64,000 nucleotides of DNA, from contig CAWADG010000002.1 of assembly GCA_963780815.1 (NCBI GenBank), forward strand, positions 1-64,000, in the 5' to 3' direction. The stretch comes from VRUE01 sp963780815 (lineage in GTDB: Bacteria > Actinomycetota > Thermoleophilia > Solirubrobacterales > 70-9). Positions within the stretch are counted from its first letter, which is position 1. The number at the start of each line of letters is the position of its first letter. Shown piece by piece: positions 16,360-25,091 of this stretch. Under the pieces are notes generated by a model that saw nothing but the letters and a program-made list of their open reading frames with translations, searched no databases and was not told where the DNA came from. Position numbers and translations under genes: made by a program.

Positions 16360-17235
16360 GTGGCCGAAGATGCCGAGCGGTGCGGTGACTCGAAGGGCCG
16401 CCGGGTGACCCCCGAGAACGGCGACCCGGCAATCCTCACCTGCGCCGTCGCCGGCGGCATCGTGACCGGCAACCCGAGCCAGCCGGTCGACCGCGACGAC
16501 GTCATCCGCGAGGCGGTGGCCGCAGCGGAGGCCGGCGCCAGCGTGCTCCACATCCACGCGCGCACTGTCGATGGGGAGATGACCCAGGCCCCGGAGGACT
16601 ACCTGGCGATCAAGGAAGCGATCAGGGAGAAGGTCGACGACATCGTCCTCAACTTCACGACCGGGGGAAAGCTGGGAACCGGTCCCGAGGAGCGGCGACG
16701 CTCCCTGCAGGCGCAGCCCGAACTGGCCTCGCTCAACTGCGGGAGCCTCAACTTCGGGCCCGACGACACCGTCTTCCTCAATCCCAACTCGCTGATCGCC
16801 GACATCGCCGAGGAGATGGACCGGAGGGGAATCCTCCCCGAGTACGAGTGCTTCGACATCGGGATGGCCGTGACCGCCGCGCGAATGGCGAAGAAGCGCA
16901 ACGGCGCGCCGGGAATGATGCATCTCGTGCTCGGGGTGAGAGGGGGAGCGCCGCCCACCCCGGAGACGATCTTCCTGTTCGCCGGGATGGTCCCACTCGG
17001 CGTCCCCTGGATGGTGACCGCGATCGGGCGCCACAACACGCCGATGATGGCGGTGACCCTCGCACTCGGCGGCCACGTGCGGACTGGACTGGAGGACGTC
17101 GTCTACTTCACCGCCGGGGAGTACGCCGAGTCCAACGCCCAGCTGGTGACCCGGGCGAAGTCCCTCTGCGAAACGATGGGGAGGCCGGTGGCGACGCCTG
17201 CGCAGACCCGCGAGTTCCTCGGAATCGGAAGCTGA
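16360..17235 (+). CDS. Beta-keto acid cleavage enzyme (BKACE, DUF849), copy 1
   Basis: 291 residues with the TIM-barrel BKACE signature: zinc-binding HIHAR (His64, His66), LNFTTGG, and AESNAQLV near the C-terminus carrying the conserved Glu. Family members condense a beta-keto acid with acetyl-CoA to give acetoacetate and a new acyl-CoA, for example 3-keto-5-aminohexanoate or dehydrocarnitine. It is followed by a class III aminotransferase that could supply the beta-keto acid from a beta-amino acid. An internal GTG at 16405 is an alternative start. The substrate is not inferable from sequence. Confidence 0.85.
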   Translation: MAEDAERCGDSKGRRVTPENGDPAILTCAVAGGIVTGNPSQPVDRDDVIREAVAAAEAGASVLHIHARTVDGEMTQAPEDYLAIKEAIREKVDDIVLNFTTGGKLGTGPEERRRSLQAQPELASLNCGSLNFGPDDTVFLNPNSLIADIAEEMDRRGILPEYECFDIGMAVTAARMAKKRNGAPGMMHLVLGVRGGAPPTPETIFLFAGMVPLGVPWMVTAIGRHNTPMMAVTLALGGHVRTGLEDVVYFTAGEYAESNAQLVTRAKSLCETMGRPVATPAQTREFLGIGS

Positions 17236-17281
17236 AAAGGTGGCTCTCTGGACTACTTCGCAGGCGCTTTCGGGTTCCATA

Positions 17282-17294
17282 CCGATCAGTTGAT
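17282..17294 (+). promoter_or_regulatory. Island operator motif, site 3
   Basis: CCGATCAGTTGAT, exact fit to YCGATCRRTYRRT, 70 bp before the aminotransferase start. This would give the aminotransferase/RidA/isomerase genes control separate from BKACE. Confidence 0.5.
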
Positions 17295-17363
17295 TCGGGT
17301 ACACGACCTTAGCTCTGGCCTCGACACCCTGTCAAGCATCGGCAGGCGCCCGGGTGACCCATC

Positions 17364-18684
17364 ATGAGCGGGCAGCTCGCCATCGCAGCGAATGCCCGCG
17401 CGCGGCTCGAGGCGGCCTATGAAAGACGGACCCCTCGCTCGGCGGCGGCGATGGCGCAGGCCCGCCGCTACATGGTTCGCGGCATCACCCGGGGGTGGGG
17501 CTATCACCGGCCCTATCCCCTTGTCGCCACGCGCGGGGAGGGCCCGTATCTGATCGATCTCGACGGCAATCGCTACGTCGACCTCGCAAACAACGGCCTC
17601 AGCCTGATCCACGGTCACGCCTTCCCGCCGGTCGTCGAGGCGCTGAAGCTTGCGGCCGAGCGAGGATCCGGATGGCTGGTCGGCTCTGAGGAGCAGATCG
17701 CCTTCGCCCGGATGCTCTGCGAGCGGATCGAGGCGTTCGAGCGGGTGCGCTTCACCAACTCCGGCACGGAGTCGGGGATGCTCGCGGTCAAGGTCGCCCG
17801 GACGGCGACCGGGCGACCGGCGATCCTCAAGGCTGTCGACGGCTTCCACGGCTCCTTCGACGACCTCGAGGTGGGCCTCTACGGTCGGCCGGAGATCCCA
17901 GGCCGCGTATACCTTGCTCCGTTCGGCGACGCGGACGCCTTCGAGGCCAAGCTCGCCGAGCATGGGCCGGAGATCGCCGCCGTGGTGCTCGAGCCGCTGA
18001 TGTTCAGCGGCCTCGTCACCACCGCCCCGCCCGGCTTTCTGTCGCGGGTGGAAGCCGCGGCGCGGCGGGCGGGATCCATGTTCGTCCTCGACGACTGCCT
18101 GATGCTGCGGCTCGCCTTCGGGGGATCCGCGGAGCGGTTCGGGCTGCGGCCCGACCTGACCTTCCTCGGCAAGTTCATCGGCGGAGGGATGCCGATGGGA
18201 GCGCTCGGCGGCCGCGCCGAGGTGATGGAGGTTCTCGACCCGGAGCGGGCGGAGCCGCTCTACCACGGCGGCTCCTTCAACGGGAACCTTCTGAGCTGCG
18301 TCGCCGGTCGGGTCAGCCTCGAGCACCTGACGCCAGGGACGATCGCCGCGATGGACGACCGGGCGGGAGGCGCTCCGCGACTCGCTCAACGAGCGGGCGT
18401 CGGCGCTTGGCCTGCCGCTCACAATTGTCGGGGAAGGGTCGGTGATGGGGGTCTACGTGACCGAGTCCCTGCGCAGGCACGAGACGATCTTCCACGCCGG
18501 AGAGGCGACCAGCCTTCTGCATCTGTCCGCACTGCTGCGAGGAGTTTTCATGGGGCCGGGCGGCGAGATCGCCCTGTCCAGCGCCACCGCAGTGGACGCG
18601 CTCGAGCAGGCACGTGATGGCCTGCTCGGCGCGCTCGAGGAAGTGGCCGAGCTCACCGACAAACGCATGATGAAGGGAGTGGCA
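17364..18684 (+). pseudogene. Class III aminotransferase, beta-amino-acid type, one frameshift
   Basis: A PLP-dependent, GSAM-like transaminase. The PLP lysine is Lys270 in LGKFIGGG, and the PLP-N1 aspartate lies in VLDDCLM. The stretch LTFLGKFIGGG..GALGGRAEVM closely resembles beta-phenylalanine aminotransferases as I remember them, so a beta-amino acid donor giving a beta-keto acid is a reasonable guess. The frame breaks near 18366, where one extra G lies in GCGGGAGG. Removing it gives 440 codons running without a stop into the RidA-like gene. An independent ATG for RidA with AAGGGAG upstream suggests separate translation, but a natural fusion is not excluded. Confidence 0.8.
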
Positions 18685-19071
18685 ATGGATAAGCAGCGCG
18701 TCGAGAGCCCCTGGGGGTCGACCTTCTGCGACTCGATCAGCTTCGAAGGGCCGGGGCGGTGGATCTACGTCTCCGGTCAGATCGGGGCGGACGCAGACGG
18801 GAACATGGTCAACTCGAGCTTCACCGCCGAGGCGGACCAGTGCTTCGTTCGGATCCGGCAATCGCTCGAGAAAGCCGGTGCGGCGATGAGTGACGTCGTG
18901 AAGATCACCGGCTACGTGACCAGCACCGACCACTACGAGGACTACGACCTTGCCCGGGGCCGCGCCTTCGCGGGAATGCCGCCGAGCAGCGCGACCGTGC
19001 AGGTTGCGGGCCTGGTGGCGGACGCCCGTCTGGAGGTGGAGGCGGTGGCCTTCATCCCGGCGCAGGGCTAG
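18685..19071 (+). CDS. RidA-like (YjgF/YER057c/UK114) protein, copy 1, lacking the catalytic Arg
   Basis: 128 residues from the ATG at 18685 (AAGGGAG six bases before). The fold signatures are clear: WIYVSGQIGAD, FVRIRQSLEKAGAAMSDVVKIT and VEAVAFIP. Archetypal RidA hydrolyses reactive enamines or imines released by PLP enzymes using an Arg in PARS. Here that position reads PSSA, so the Arg is missing and the protein belongs with the Rid subfamilies lacking it. The same frame continues upstream into the aminotransferase without a stop. Confidence 0.85.
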   Translation: MDKQRVESPWGSTFCDSISFEGPGRWIYVSGQIGADADGNMVNSSFTAEADQCFVRIRQSLEKAGAAMSDVVKITGYVTSTDHYEDYDLARGRAFAGMPPSSATVQVAGLVADARLEVEAVAFIPAQG

Positions 19072-19887
19072 GTGGCAACACCGATCGAGGTGGCGGACCT
19101 GATCTGGTCCGCGCACATCTCCTGGCTGTTCGCGGAGCGGCCCTACGAGGAGCGGCCGCGAGCCGCCCGCCGGGCCGGCTTCCGCTGCATCGAAACCGTC
19201 TGGCCGCAGCACGGCGAGCGCGAGCAGCTGCCGGCCAGGGTCGAAAAGGAGGGGCTCTCCGTGTCGCTTCTCAACTGCGCCGCGGGGAACCTGGAGGCCG
19301 GCGAGCGTGGCTTCATCAACGACCCCTCGCGAGGCGAACAGGCGGAGCGCGGCTTCGCCGCCGCCGCAGCCTTGGCGACCCGGATCGGGGCGAAGACGAT
19401 CAATGTCCTCGTCGGTCGGGCGTTGCCCGACCTGGCCGTCTGGCGCCAGCGCGACGCCGCGATTCTGCTGCTGCGCTCGTTCGGCGCCGAGGCTCGGGCA
19501 CGCGGCCTGACCGTGGTGGTCGAGCCGCTCAACGAGGTGGAGAATCCCGGCTATCTTGCCCCCGACCCGGCAAGTGCCCGACAGCTGATCGAAGACGCCG
19601 GGTCAGAGGCGCTGGGGATCCTGTTCGACGTCTATCACCTGGCCCGCGTCGGGAGCGACCCGCTGGCGGCGATCGATCGACACGGCGACCTGATCCGACA
19701 CGTACAGATCTCTGACTTCCCGGGGCGGGGCGAGCCGGGCAGCGGCAACCTGGACCTGCCCGCGATCCTCGACCGGCTGCGCTCCAGCGGCTACCGGGGA
19801 GCGATCGGGCTCGAGTACCGACCCACCGCCGCCACCGTCAGATCGCTTGCCTTCACCAGGTCGGCGGAGTACCCAGTCGCGTTCTAG
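19072..19887 (+). CDS. Hydroxypyruvate isomerase-like TIM-barrel protein
   Basis: 271 residues, GTG directly after the RidA stop, so co-translated. It is an AP-endonuclease-2-type sugar isomerase barrel: metal-site residues are suggested by VVEPLNEVENPGY, LFDVYHLARVG and HVQISDFPGRGEPGSG, and the end by GLEYRP. Characterised relatives interconvert hydroxypyruvate and tartronate semialdehyde or related 2-oxo/aldehyde pairs. In this operon it may process the C3 fragment left after transamination. Its end overlaps the convergent HyuB gene by 4 bp. Confidence 0.8.
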   Translation: MATPIEVADLIWSAHISWLFAERPYEERPRAARRAGFRCIETVWPQHGEREQLPARVEKEGLSVSLLNCAAGNLEAGERGFINDPSRGEQAERGFAAAAALATRIGAKTINVLVGRALPDLAVWRQRDAAILLLRSFGAEARARGLTVVVEPLNEVENPGYLAPDPASARQLIEDAGSEALGILFDVYHLARVGSDPLAAIDRHGDLIRHVQISDFPGRGEPGSGNLDLPAILDRLRSSGYRGAIGLEYRPTAATVRSLAFTRSAEYPVAF

Positions 19888-21797
19888 GTGGCCGGTTGCG
19901 CGCCGCCGGCCCGGGGTGGCGGGTTCGAGTCGATGAGGGAGAGGGCCGCGTCGCCACCGGGCCCGTCCGGCCCCGCCTCCCCCTCCTCCAGCCGCCTCCG
20001 CCGCTTCGCCGTCCCGGCCTCGTCGACGCTGCCGTCCTCCGCGAGGACCACGCCGTAGGCGTCGACGGCCCGTGCGGCGCTGACCCAGCCTTCTTCGACG
20101 TCGTGCCTGACCCGCTCCGGATCGCGATGGGTCGGCGGCCCGTAGCCCCCGCCGGCGGCGGAGATCGAGATGATCGTCTCGCCGGCCTCGAGCACCACGT
20201 GACCCCAGGCGTCCAGCTTCGTGACCTCGCCGTCGGCGCGGCGCATCATCGGCCTGGCGAGGGCGCCGGGCTCTCCGCCGCGGGCCCCGAGCGCCGGGTT
20301 GATCGTTCCGTCGGCCGCGTACATCACCTCCAGCTCGGTGTCAACCGGCCCGTACTCGACGTAAAGGGAGGGGGCGCCACGGAAGCTGCCGGCGCCCTCG
20401 GTGTCCGGAATGATCCTGTCCGCCCAGATCCGCATCGGCCGCAGGAGCTCCAGTACCTCCGTGCTGTCCCGCATCATCGAGCCGCCGTCGCTGGTCTCGC
20501 CGTTGGTCAGCCAGCCGTCCCCGTGCGGGTGGCCGGCGCCGCCGGACTGGCCGAGGATCGTCATGTCGACGAACGGCGCGTTCCCGTGCCTCGGATCGCG
20601 CCCGGAGATGTTTGCGGTCGCCGGCGCGCACTCCGGCCCGGTGGACGCCATGCCGAGGTCGTCGCCGAACTCCGCGAGCGTCCTCTGCACGACGCCGGCG
20701 AGCCGCTCCGCGAGGCCGCTCGTCGCCAGCGAGCAGCTGGCGGGGTGAACCGGGATGCCGAGGCAGCAGTTCTCCCGCAGCAGGACCCTGACCGCCCGGG
20801 CGCTTCCGGAGTTCCGCGGAATCGTGTGGTCGAGGCTGTTGAAGACGCCGATCAGCGCCGAGGTGTGGGCGGTGGACTCGGTCAGGTTGAGGCCGCAGGG
20901 CAGGCAGTCGGGATTGTTTCGGAGGTCGACCTCGATCTCGGCCCCGTCCGGGTCGACGGCGATCCCAACCTCCATCGGCACCCCCTCCTCAACGCCCCGG
21001 AGCGGGACCGGATCATGCAGATCGTGGCCGCTGCGCCGGCCCGCCGGAAGGGTCCGGATCGTCGCCCGCATCCGTTCCTCGCTGTAGGCGAGCCAGTCGG
21101 CGACGTAGCGGTCGAAGGAGTCCCAGCCGATTTCCTCGCCGATTCGCAGTAGCTCCCTCTCCCCGACGCGAGCCGCTCCGATCATCCCGATGTAGTCGCC
21201 GTACCAGTCGTCCGGTACGCGGATCCGCGCCATGCACATGCGGATTACATCGTCGACGTCGCGGTAGTCCTCCTGGACCTTCACGCAGGGGAAGATCAGG
21301 GCCCCCTCCTCATAGACGTCCCTGGCCGTCGCCGTGAGTGTCGTCGGCTCGGAGTTGCCGATGTCCGCCATGTGGGCCTTGACCACCGCGGTCGCCCGTG
21401 GACGACCCTCCTCGTCGACGACCGGGATCAGGATGCAGTGATCGCCGGCGTGGGAGTTGCCGTGGTAGGGCGAGTTGTGGAGGTAGGCGTCTCCTCTCGC
21501 CGGGTGCGGATGGAGGCGACGCAGCCAGCGGCTGATCATGTCCGGCCCGCTGATCACGTGAATCGGCAGCGACTCGGCCATGACGAGCATCTGGTGGTCG
21601 GCGGTGACGATGCAGCAGGAGAAGTCCCTCGCGGTATTGAGGACAGTCGACCTCGCGGTGCGGAAGAGGGTGTTGGTCATCTTCCGGACGACGCCTTCCA
21701 TCCGGTTCGTCATCACCGCGAGCGTGACTACGTCGAGGCGGGCCTTGGGGTCGGCTTCCAGCTCAACCCACCGCCTCGGTGGCGAGCGCAGCGGCAT
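19884..21797 (-). CDS. Hydantoinase/oxoprolinase B subunit (HyuB family), pair 1
   Basis: 637 residues from the ATG at 21797, which overlaps the end of HyuA by 35 bp. Diagnostic stretches: MTNTLFRTARSTVLNTARDF, LHNSPYHGNSHAGDH, AHMADIGNSEPTT and SAAGGGYGPP near the C-terminus. HyuB works with HyuA in ATP-dependent hydrolysis of a cyclic amide (hydantoins, 5-oxoproline, caprolactam or pyrrolidinone in known cases) or carboxylation of ketones. The C-terminal 50 residues are charged and low-complexity. Confidence 0.9.
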   Translation of the reverse strand: MPLRSPPRRWVELEADPKARLDVVTLAVMTNRMEGVVRKMTNTLFRTARSTVLNTARDFSCCIVTADHQMLVMAESLPIHVISGPDMISRWLRRLHPHPARGDAYLHNSPYHGNSHAGDHCILIPVVDEEGRPRATAVVKAHMADIGNSEPTTLTATARDVYEEGALIFPCVKVQEDYRDVDDVIRMCMARIRVPDDWYGDYIGMIGAARVGERELLRIGEEIGWDSFDRYVADWLAYSEERMRATIRTLPAGRRSGHDLHDPVPLRGVEEGVPMEVGIAVDPDGAEIEVDLRNNPDCLPCGLNLTESTAHTSALIGVFNSLDHTIPRNSGSARAVRVLLRENCCLGIPVHPASCSLATSGLAERLAGVVQRTLAEFGDDLGMASTGPECAPATANISGRDPRHGNAPFVDMTILGQSGGAGHPHGDGWLTNGETSDGGSMMRDSTEVLELLRPMRIWADRIIPDTEGAGSFRGAPSLYVEYGPVDTELEVMYAADGTINPALGARGGEPGALARPMMRRADGEVTKLDAWGHVVLEAGETIISISAAGGGYGPPTHRDPERVRHDVEEGWVSAARAVDAYGVVLAEDGSVDEAGTAKRRRRLEEGEAGPDGPGGDAALSLIDSNPPPRAGGAQPAT

Positions 21798-23868
21798 TGC
21801 CCGGGTCAGGACCGAAGGGAAGGATGACCAGGCTGCCGCTGGGCGCACGCTCGGCCGTTGCGCCCGGGTTGAGGACGATGGTCGTGAACGACGACTCGAC
21901 GACCGCAGGACCCACGATCGGGGCGCCGGGCGCAAGGGCCTCGAGCCGATGGATCGCGGTGTCGACCCGTTCCATGCCCTCGAAGTAGGCGGATCGCCGG
22001 AGCACGCCCCCGTCTGCAGCGCCGGCGGAGAATTGGTCGGCACCCCCGCCCTGAAGGGGGCATGTGACGCGCGCCCTGAGGCCGACGACCTCGACGACGG
22101 CCCGCTCGTCGCGGACCGCGTAGACCTCTTCGTGGACTGCATGGAAGCTCTCGACGAAGTCCGCCAAGCCCTCGGCTGCGTCGAGCCCCTGCTCGGGAAG
22201 CCCGATGTCGAGCTGCCAAACCTGGTGGCGGTAGCGGGCCTCGGCGGTCAGCTCGATCCGTGGCTCGGAATCGATTCCGCTGCGCTCGGCGAACTGGAGG
22301 CACCTCCCGGTCAGCTCGTGGACGAGCTCCCGGGCGCTCTCGTGGTCGAATCCGTCGGAGGCGGAGAAGAACGCGGTTGCGAATTCGCCGACCAGGTCGG
22401 ACATCAGTGCGCCGCGGGCGCTGAGCACTGCGCCGGCCTGGGGGATCACGACCCGCGGGGCGTCGAGCCGGCGCGCGATCGCCACCGCGTTGAGGCCGGC
22501 GGCCCCACCGCCTCCGATCACCACCGCCGAGCGGGGGTCAACCCCCTGGTTAACCGTGATTTCCTCGATCGACTGGATCATCCGCTCGGTCGCGACGGAC
22601 ATGATCGCCGCCGCGGCCTCGTCGACCGAGAGCCCGAGCGGGTCCGCGACCTCGGCCCGGATCGCAGCGACGGAAGCCTCGGCGTCGAGCGCCATCGAGC
22701 CGCCGAGGAAGAACTCGGGGTCGATGTGGCCGAGGGCGACGGCGGCGTCGGTCACGGTCGGCTCGCTTCCCCCGCGGCCGTAGCAGACCGGGCCGGGGTC
22801 GGCGCCGGCGCTGCCCGGCCCGACGTGGAGGAGCGAGCCCTCGTCGAGCCAGGCGATCGAGCCGCCGCCGGCGCCGACGCTCTTGACGTCGACCGCCGGG
22901 AAGCCGGTGATGTGGCCCTCGTACTGGATGCCGAGCCAGGTTTCGCGGGTGACGGGGATGGCCCCGCGCCTGACCAGGGTGACGTCGTAGCTGGTGCCGC
23001 CGCAGTCGGCGACGACGGCGCTCTCGCTGAGACCGTCGAGCTCCGCGTAGTGGCGGCCCGCGACCGGCGCCATCGCCGGCCCCGAGTTGAGCGAGTGGAT
23101 CGGGGCGGCGGCCATGTCGGCGGCGTCGACGACGCCTCCCCGGGAGGTGATCATCAGCAGCCGGCCGGCGAAGCCGTGCTCGCGAAGCCGCTCCTCGAGG
23201 TCGCTCAGGTAGCTCGTCATCACCGGCTTCAGAGAGGCATCGATCGCCGCGCTCGAGGCGCGGCGATACTCGCGGAGCGTCGGGTTGAGCCGGTGGGAGA
23301 GCGTGAATGGGACGCCCGGCAGATTGTGCTCCAGGAGGCGCCCGACCGCGAGCTCATGCTCGGGGTTCGCGATCGACCAGAGGAGGCAGACGGCAACCGA
23401 CTCCACGCCCAACCGGCGCAGCTCCTCGATCGTCTCCACAGTCGAGGTCTCCTCGAGCGGCAACACGATCTCACCCTGGCTGCCGATCCGCTCCTCGAGC
23501 TCGAATGTCAGCGAGCGAGGTAGGTACGGATCCGGGTATCCGTATGACCAGTTGAAGGGTTCGGTCCGGCCGCCCTCACGGAGGAGCAGGACGTCGGGGT
23601 GCCCCCGAGTTGTGAGCAGCGCCGTCCTCGCCGTGCTGCTGGTGAGGATCGCGTTGATTGCGCGCGTGGTGCCGTGGATGAAGATCTCGGCCTCGGAAAG
23701 GAGTGACTCAATCGGACCTCGCCGGTCCTCGGCGGCGAGCCGGACAGCGTCGAGGATCCCCTCGGCTGGGCTGTGCGGGGTCGTCGATGCCTTGTAGAAG
23801 CGAACCTGACCCTCGGTCTCGACGGCCAGATCGGTGAACGTTCCGCCGGTGTCCGCCGCGAGCCGCAC
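21763..23868 (-). CDS. Hydantoinase/oxoprolinase A subunit (HyuA family), pair 1
   Basis: 701 residues. The ASKHA-type phosphate loop DTGGTFTD is at residues 6-13, the conserved HGTTRAINAIL near 65, a second ATP motif in VADCGGTSYDV, and SVGAGGGSIAWLD plus GADPGPVCYGRGG in the central domain. This subunit binds and cleaves ATP and activates the amide. It heads a two-gene unit with HyuB downstream of the BetI-like gene. An operator-like motif lies 47-59 bp upstream of its ATG. Confidence 0.92.
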   Translation of the reverse strand: MRLAADTGGTFTDLAVETEGQVRFYKASTTPHSPAEGILDAVRLAAEDRRGPIESLLSEAEIFIHGTTRAINAILTSSTARTALLTTRGHPDVLLLREGGRTEPFNWSYGYPDPYLPRSLTFELEERIGSQGEIVLPLEETSTVETIEELRRLGVESVAVCLLWSIANPEHELAVGRLLEHNLPGVPFTLSHRLNPTLREYRRASSAAIDASLKPVMTSYLSDLEERLREHGFAGRLLMITSRGGVVDAADMAAAPIHSLNSGPAMAPVAGRHYAELDGLSESAVVADCGGTSYDVTLVRRGAIPVTRETWLGIQYEGHITGFPAVDVKSVGAGGGSIAWLDEGSLLHVGPGSAGADPGPVCYGRGGSEPTVTDAAVALGHIDPEFFLGGSMALDAEASVAAIRAEVADPLGLSVDEAAAAIMSVATERMIQSIEEITVNQGVDPRSAVVIGGGGAAGLNAVAIARRLDAPRVVIPQAGAVLSARGALMSDLVGEFATAFFSASDGFDHESARELVHELTGRCLQFAERSGIDSEPRIELTAEARYRHQVWQLDIGLPEQGLDAAEGLADFVESFHAVHEEVYAVRDERAVVEVVGLRARVTCPLQGGGADQFSAGAADGGVLRRSAYFEGMERVDTAIHRLEALAPGAPIVGPAVVESSFTTIVLNPGATAERAPSGSLVILPFGPDPGNAAALATEAVG

Positions 23869-23914
23869 GATCGTTCAGCGGGAGAGGCCCCGTGTCGTTT
23901 GATCTGTCAGGCCC

Positions 23915-23927
23915 TCGATCGATTGAC
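23915..23927 (+). promoter_or_regulatory. Island operator motif, site 4
   Basis: TCGATCGATTGAC matches YCGATCRRTYRRT except for the last base. It lies between the TetR stop (23984) and the HyuA start (23868), so it would act on the hyuAB pair alone. Confidence 0.45.
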
Positions 23928-23983
23928 GATACAAGAGGTGCCTGTCTCGCGAAAGGGGCCGCCGCCCAGTGGCCGGAGGGCGC

Positions 23984-24595
23984 TCAACCCGCGGCGCCGA
24001 CCAGCGCGGCGTCGACCCCGGCGGGAAAGAGGGTGCCGATCACTTCGTCTCGAATGCGGGGGCCGTCGAGCGCCGCCTCCGAGGTCATGGCCTGGATGAC
24101 GAGGCCATTGAGCACAGCGTCGAATCTCCACGCCAAGGGGATCGCGTCCGACCGGTTCTCCTGCGAAGCGAGGCCCTCGAGAGCATGATCGATCAGGTCG
24201 TACCAGGTGTGAAGGCGCTCCTCCATGGTGTGACGCAGGCTCGCGAGGTGAACCGCCTCGCCGTAGGCGTTTATCCAGACTCGCCAGCTCTCGTTCATCG
24301 GCGGGTCATCGGCGAGGGCGCTGTCGAGGAGTGCGGTCAGACGCTTCTCCCCCGCGGGCACCCCGTCGACGGCCGCCCGGAGGCGGTCCTGGGTCCGGTG
24401 TGAGACGAAGAGCAGCGTCTGGGTCAGCAGGTCCTGTCGGTTCGAGAAATAGTGATTCAGCATCCCCGTGCTGACGCCGGCCTCCTCAGCCACTTTCCTC
24501 AGTGTCGTGGCGGCGAAACCCTCGCGCGAGATCACCGTCGCCGCGGCCCGACAGATCTGCTCCCGCCGTATCGGACCCATACCTAGTTTGGGCAT
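23984..24595 (-). CDS. BetI-like TetR-family repressor
   Basis: 203 residues. The first eleven residues, MPKLGMGPIRR, are the hallmark start of BetI proteins. The DNA-binding helix-turn-helix is TTLRKVAEEAGVSTGMLNHYF. The C-terminal ligand domain is helical (about residues 60-195). BetI proteins repress choline/betaine genes and are released by choline, so the ligand here may be a quaternary or methylated amine. It is divergent from the RidA-like gene at 24700 and upstream of hyuAB. It is the only TetR gene in the island and the best candidate to bind the shared motif. Confidence 0.85.
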   Translation of the reverse strand: MPKLGMGPIRREQICRAAATVISREGFAATTLRKVAEEAGVSTGMLNHYFSNRQDLLTQTLLFVSHRTQDRLRAAVDGVPAGEKRLTALLDSALADDPPMNESWRVWINAYGEAVHLASLRHTMEERLHTWYDLIDHALEGLASQENRSDAIPLAWRFDAVLNGLVIQAMTSEAALDGPRIRDEVIGTLFPAGVDAALVGAAG

Positions 24596-24699
24596 TCAGA
24601 GCCCCTTTCCTAGCCCATCGAGAAGGCCTTATATTCGTATATCAAACCAAACGTCCGGAATGCAACCGGCAGGTCCCCCGAACCAGAACGGAGAAGAGG
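24596..24699. promoter_or_regulatory. Divergent promoter region, BetI-like gene / RidA-like gene
   Basis: This AT-rich stretch (24630-24660, TTATATTCGTATATC then AAACC) is the evident promoter zone for both directions. I do not find the YCGATCRRTYRRT motif here, which weakens simple autoregulation by the same site. A strong Shine-Dalgarno sequence, GAGAAGAGG, precedes the ATG at 24700. Confidence 0.45.
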
Positions 24700-25083
24700 A
24701 TGGGAATTGAGCGCCATACCACCAATCCCGCCAGCGGCTTCAGCGATGCTGTCGCCGTGCAGGGAGCAGGCCGGCTGATTCACGTGTCCGGAAACGTAGG
24801 TTTCGGCGCGGACGGGAAGGTCGTCTCCGGCGGAATGGGTGCGGAGGCGCGAGCGACTTTCGACAACATCGAACGAACCCTCGGCGAACTGGGTGCCGAG
24901 ATGTCCCAGATCGTGAAGATAAACGCGTTCGTCACCTCCCTCGACGACTACTCGGAGTACGCCGCGGCCCGAGAGGAGCGTTTCGGCGACAAGTTGCCGG
25001 CCAGCGCCACGGTGCAGGTTGCCGGCCTGCTCGTCGGCGCCCAGATCGAGATCGACGCGGTCGCTTTCGTGCCCGACGCCTGA
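24700..25083 (+). CDS. RidA-like protein, copy 2, lacking the catalytic Arg
   Basis: 127 residues with LIHVSGNVGF, NIERTLGELGAEMSQIVKIN and the C-terminal strand IEIDAVAFVPDA. As in copy 1, the PARS motif of true deaminases is replaced, here by PASA, so the key Arg is absent in both island copies. It converges on the second aminotransferase (9 bp between stops), repeating the aminotransferase/RidA pairing of 17.4-19.1 kb in a different arrangement. Confidence 0.88.
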   Translation: MGIERHTTNPASGFSDAVAVQGAGRLIHVSGNVGFGADGKVVSGGMGAEARATFDNIERTLGELGAEMSQIVKINAFVTSLDDYSEYAAAREERFGDKLPASATVQVAGLLVGAQIEIDAVAFVPDA

Positions 25084-25091
25084 GCCGGGCG

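Noticed and set aside
19072..25083. A known creatinine degradation operon
   Set aside because: HyuAB and a carbamoylsarcosine-hydrolase-like enzyme exist in the window, but no creatinine deaminase/amidohydrolase is seen and the hydrolase is 23-38 kb away. The evidence is too weak to name the pathway.
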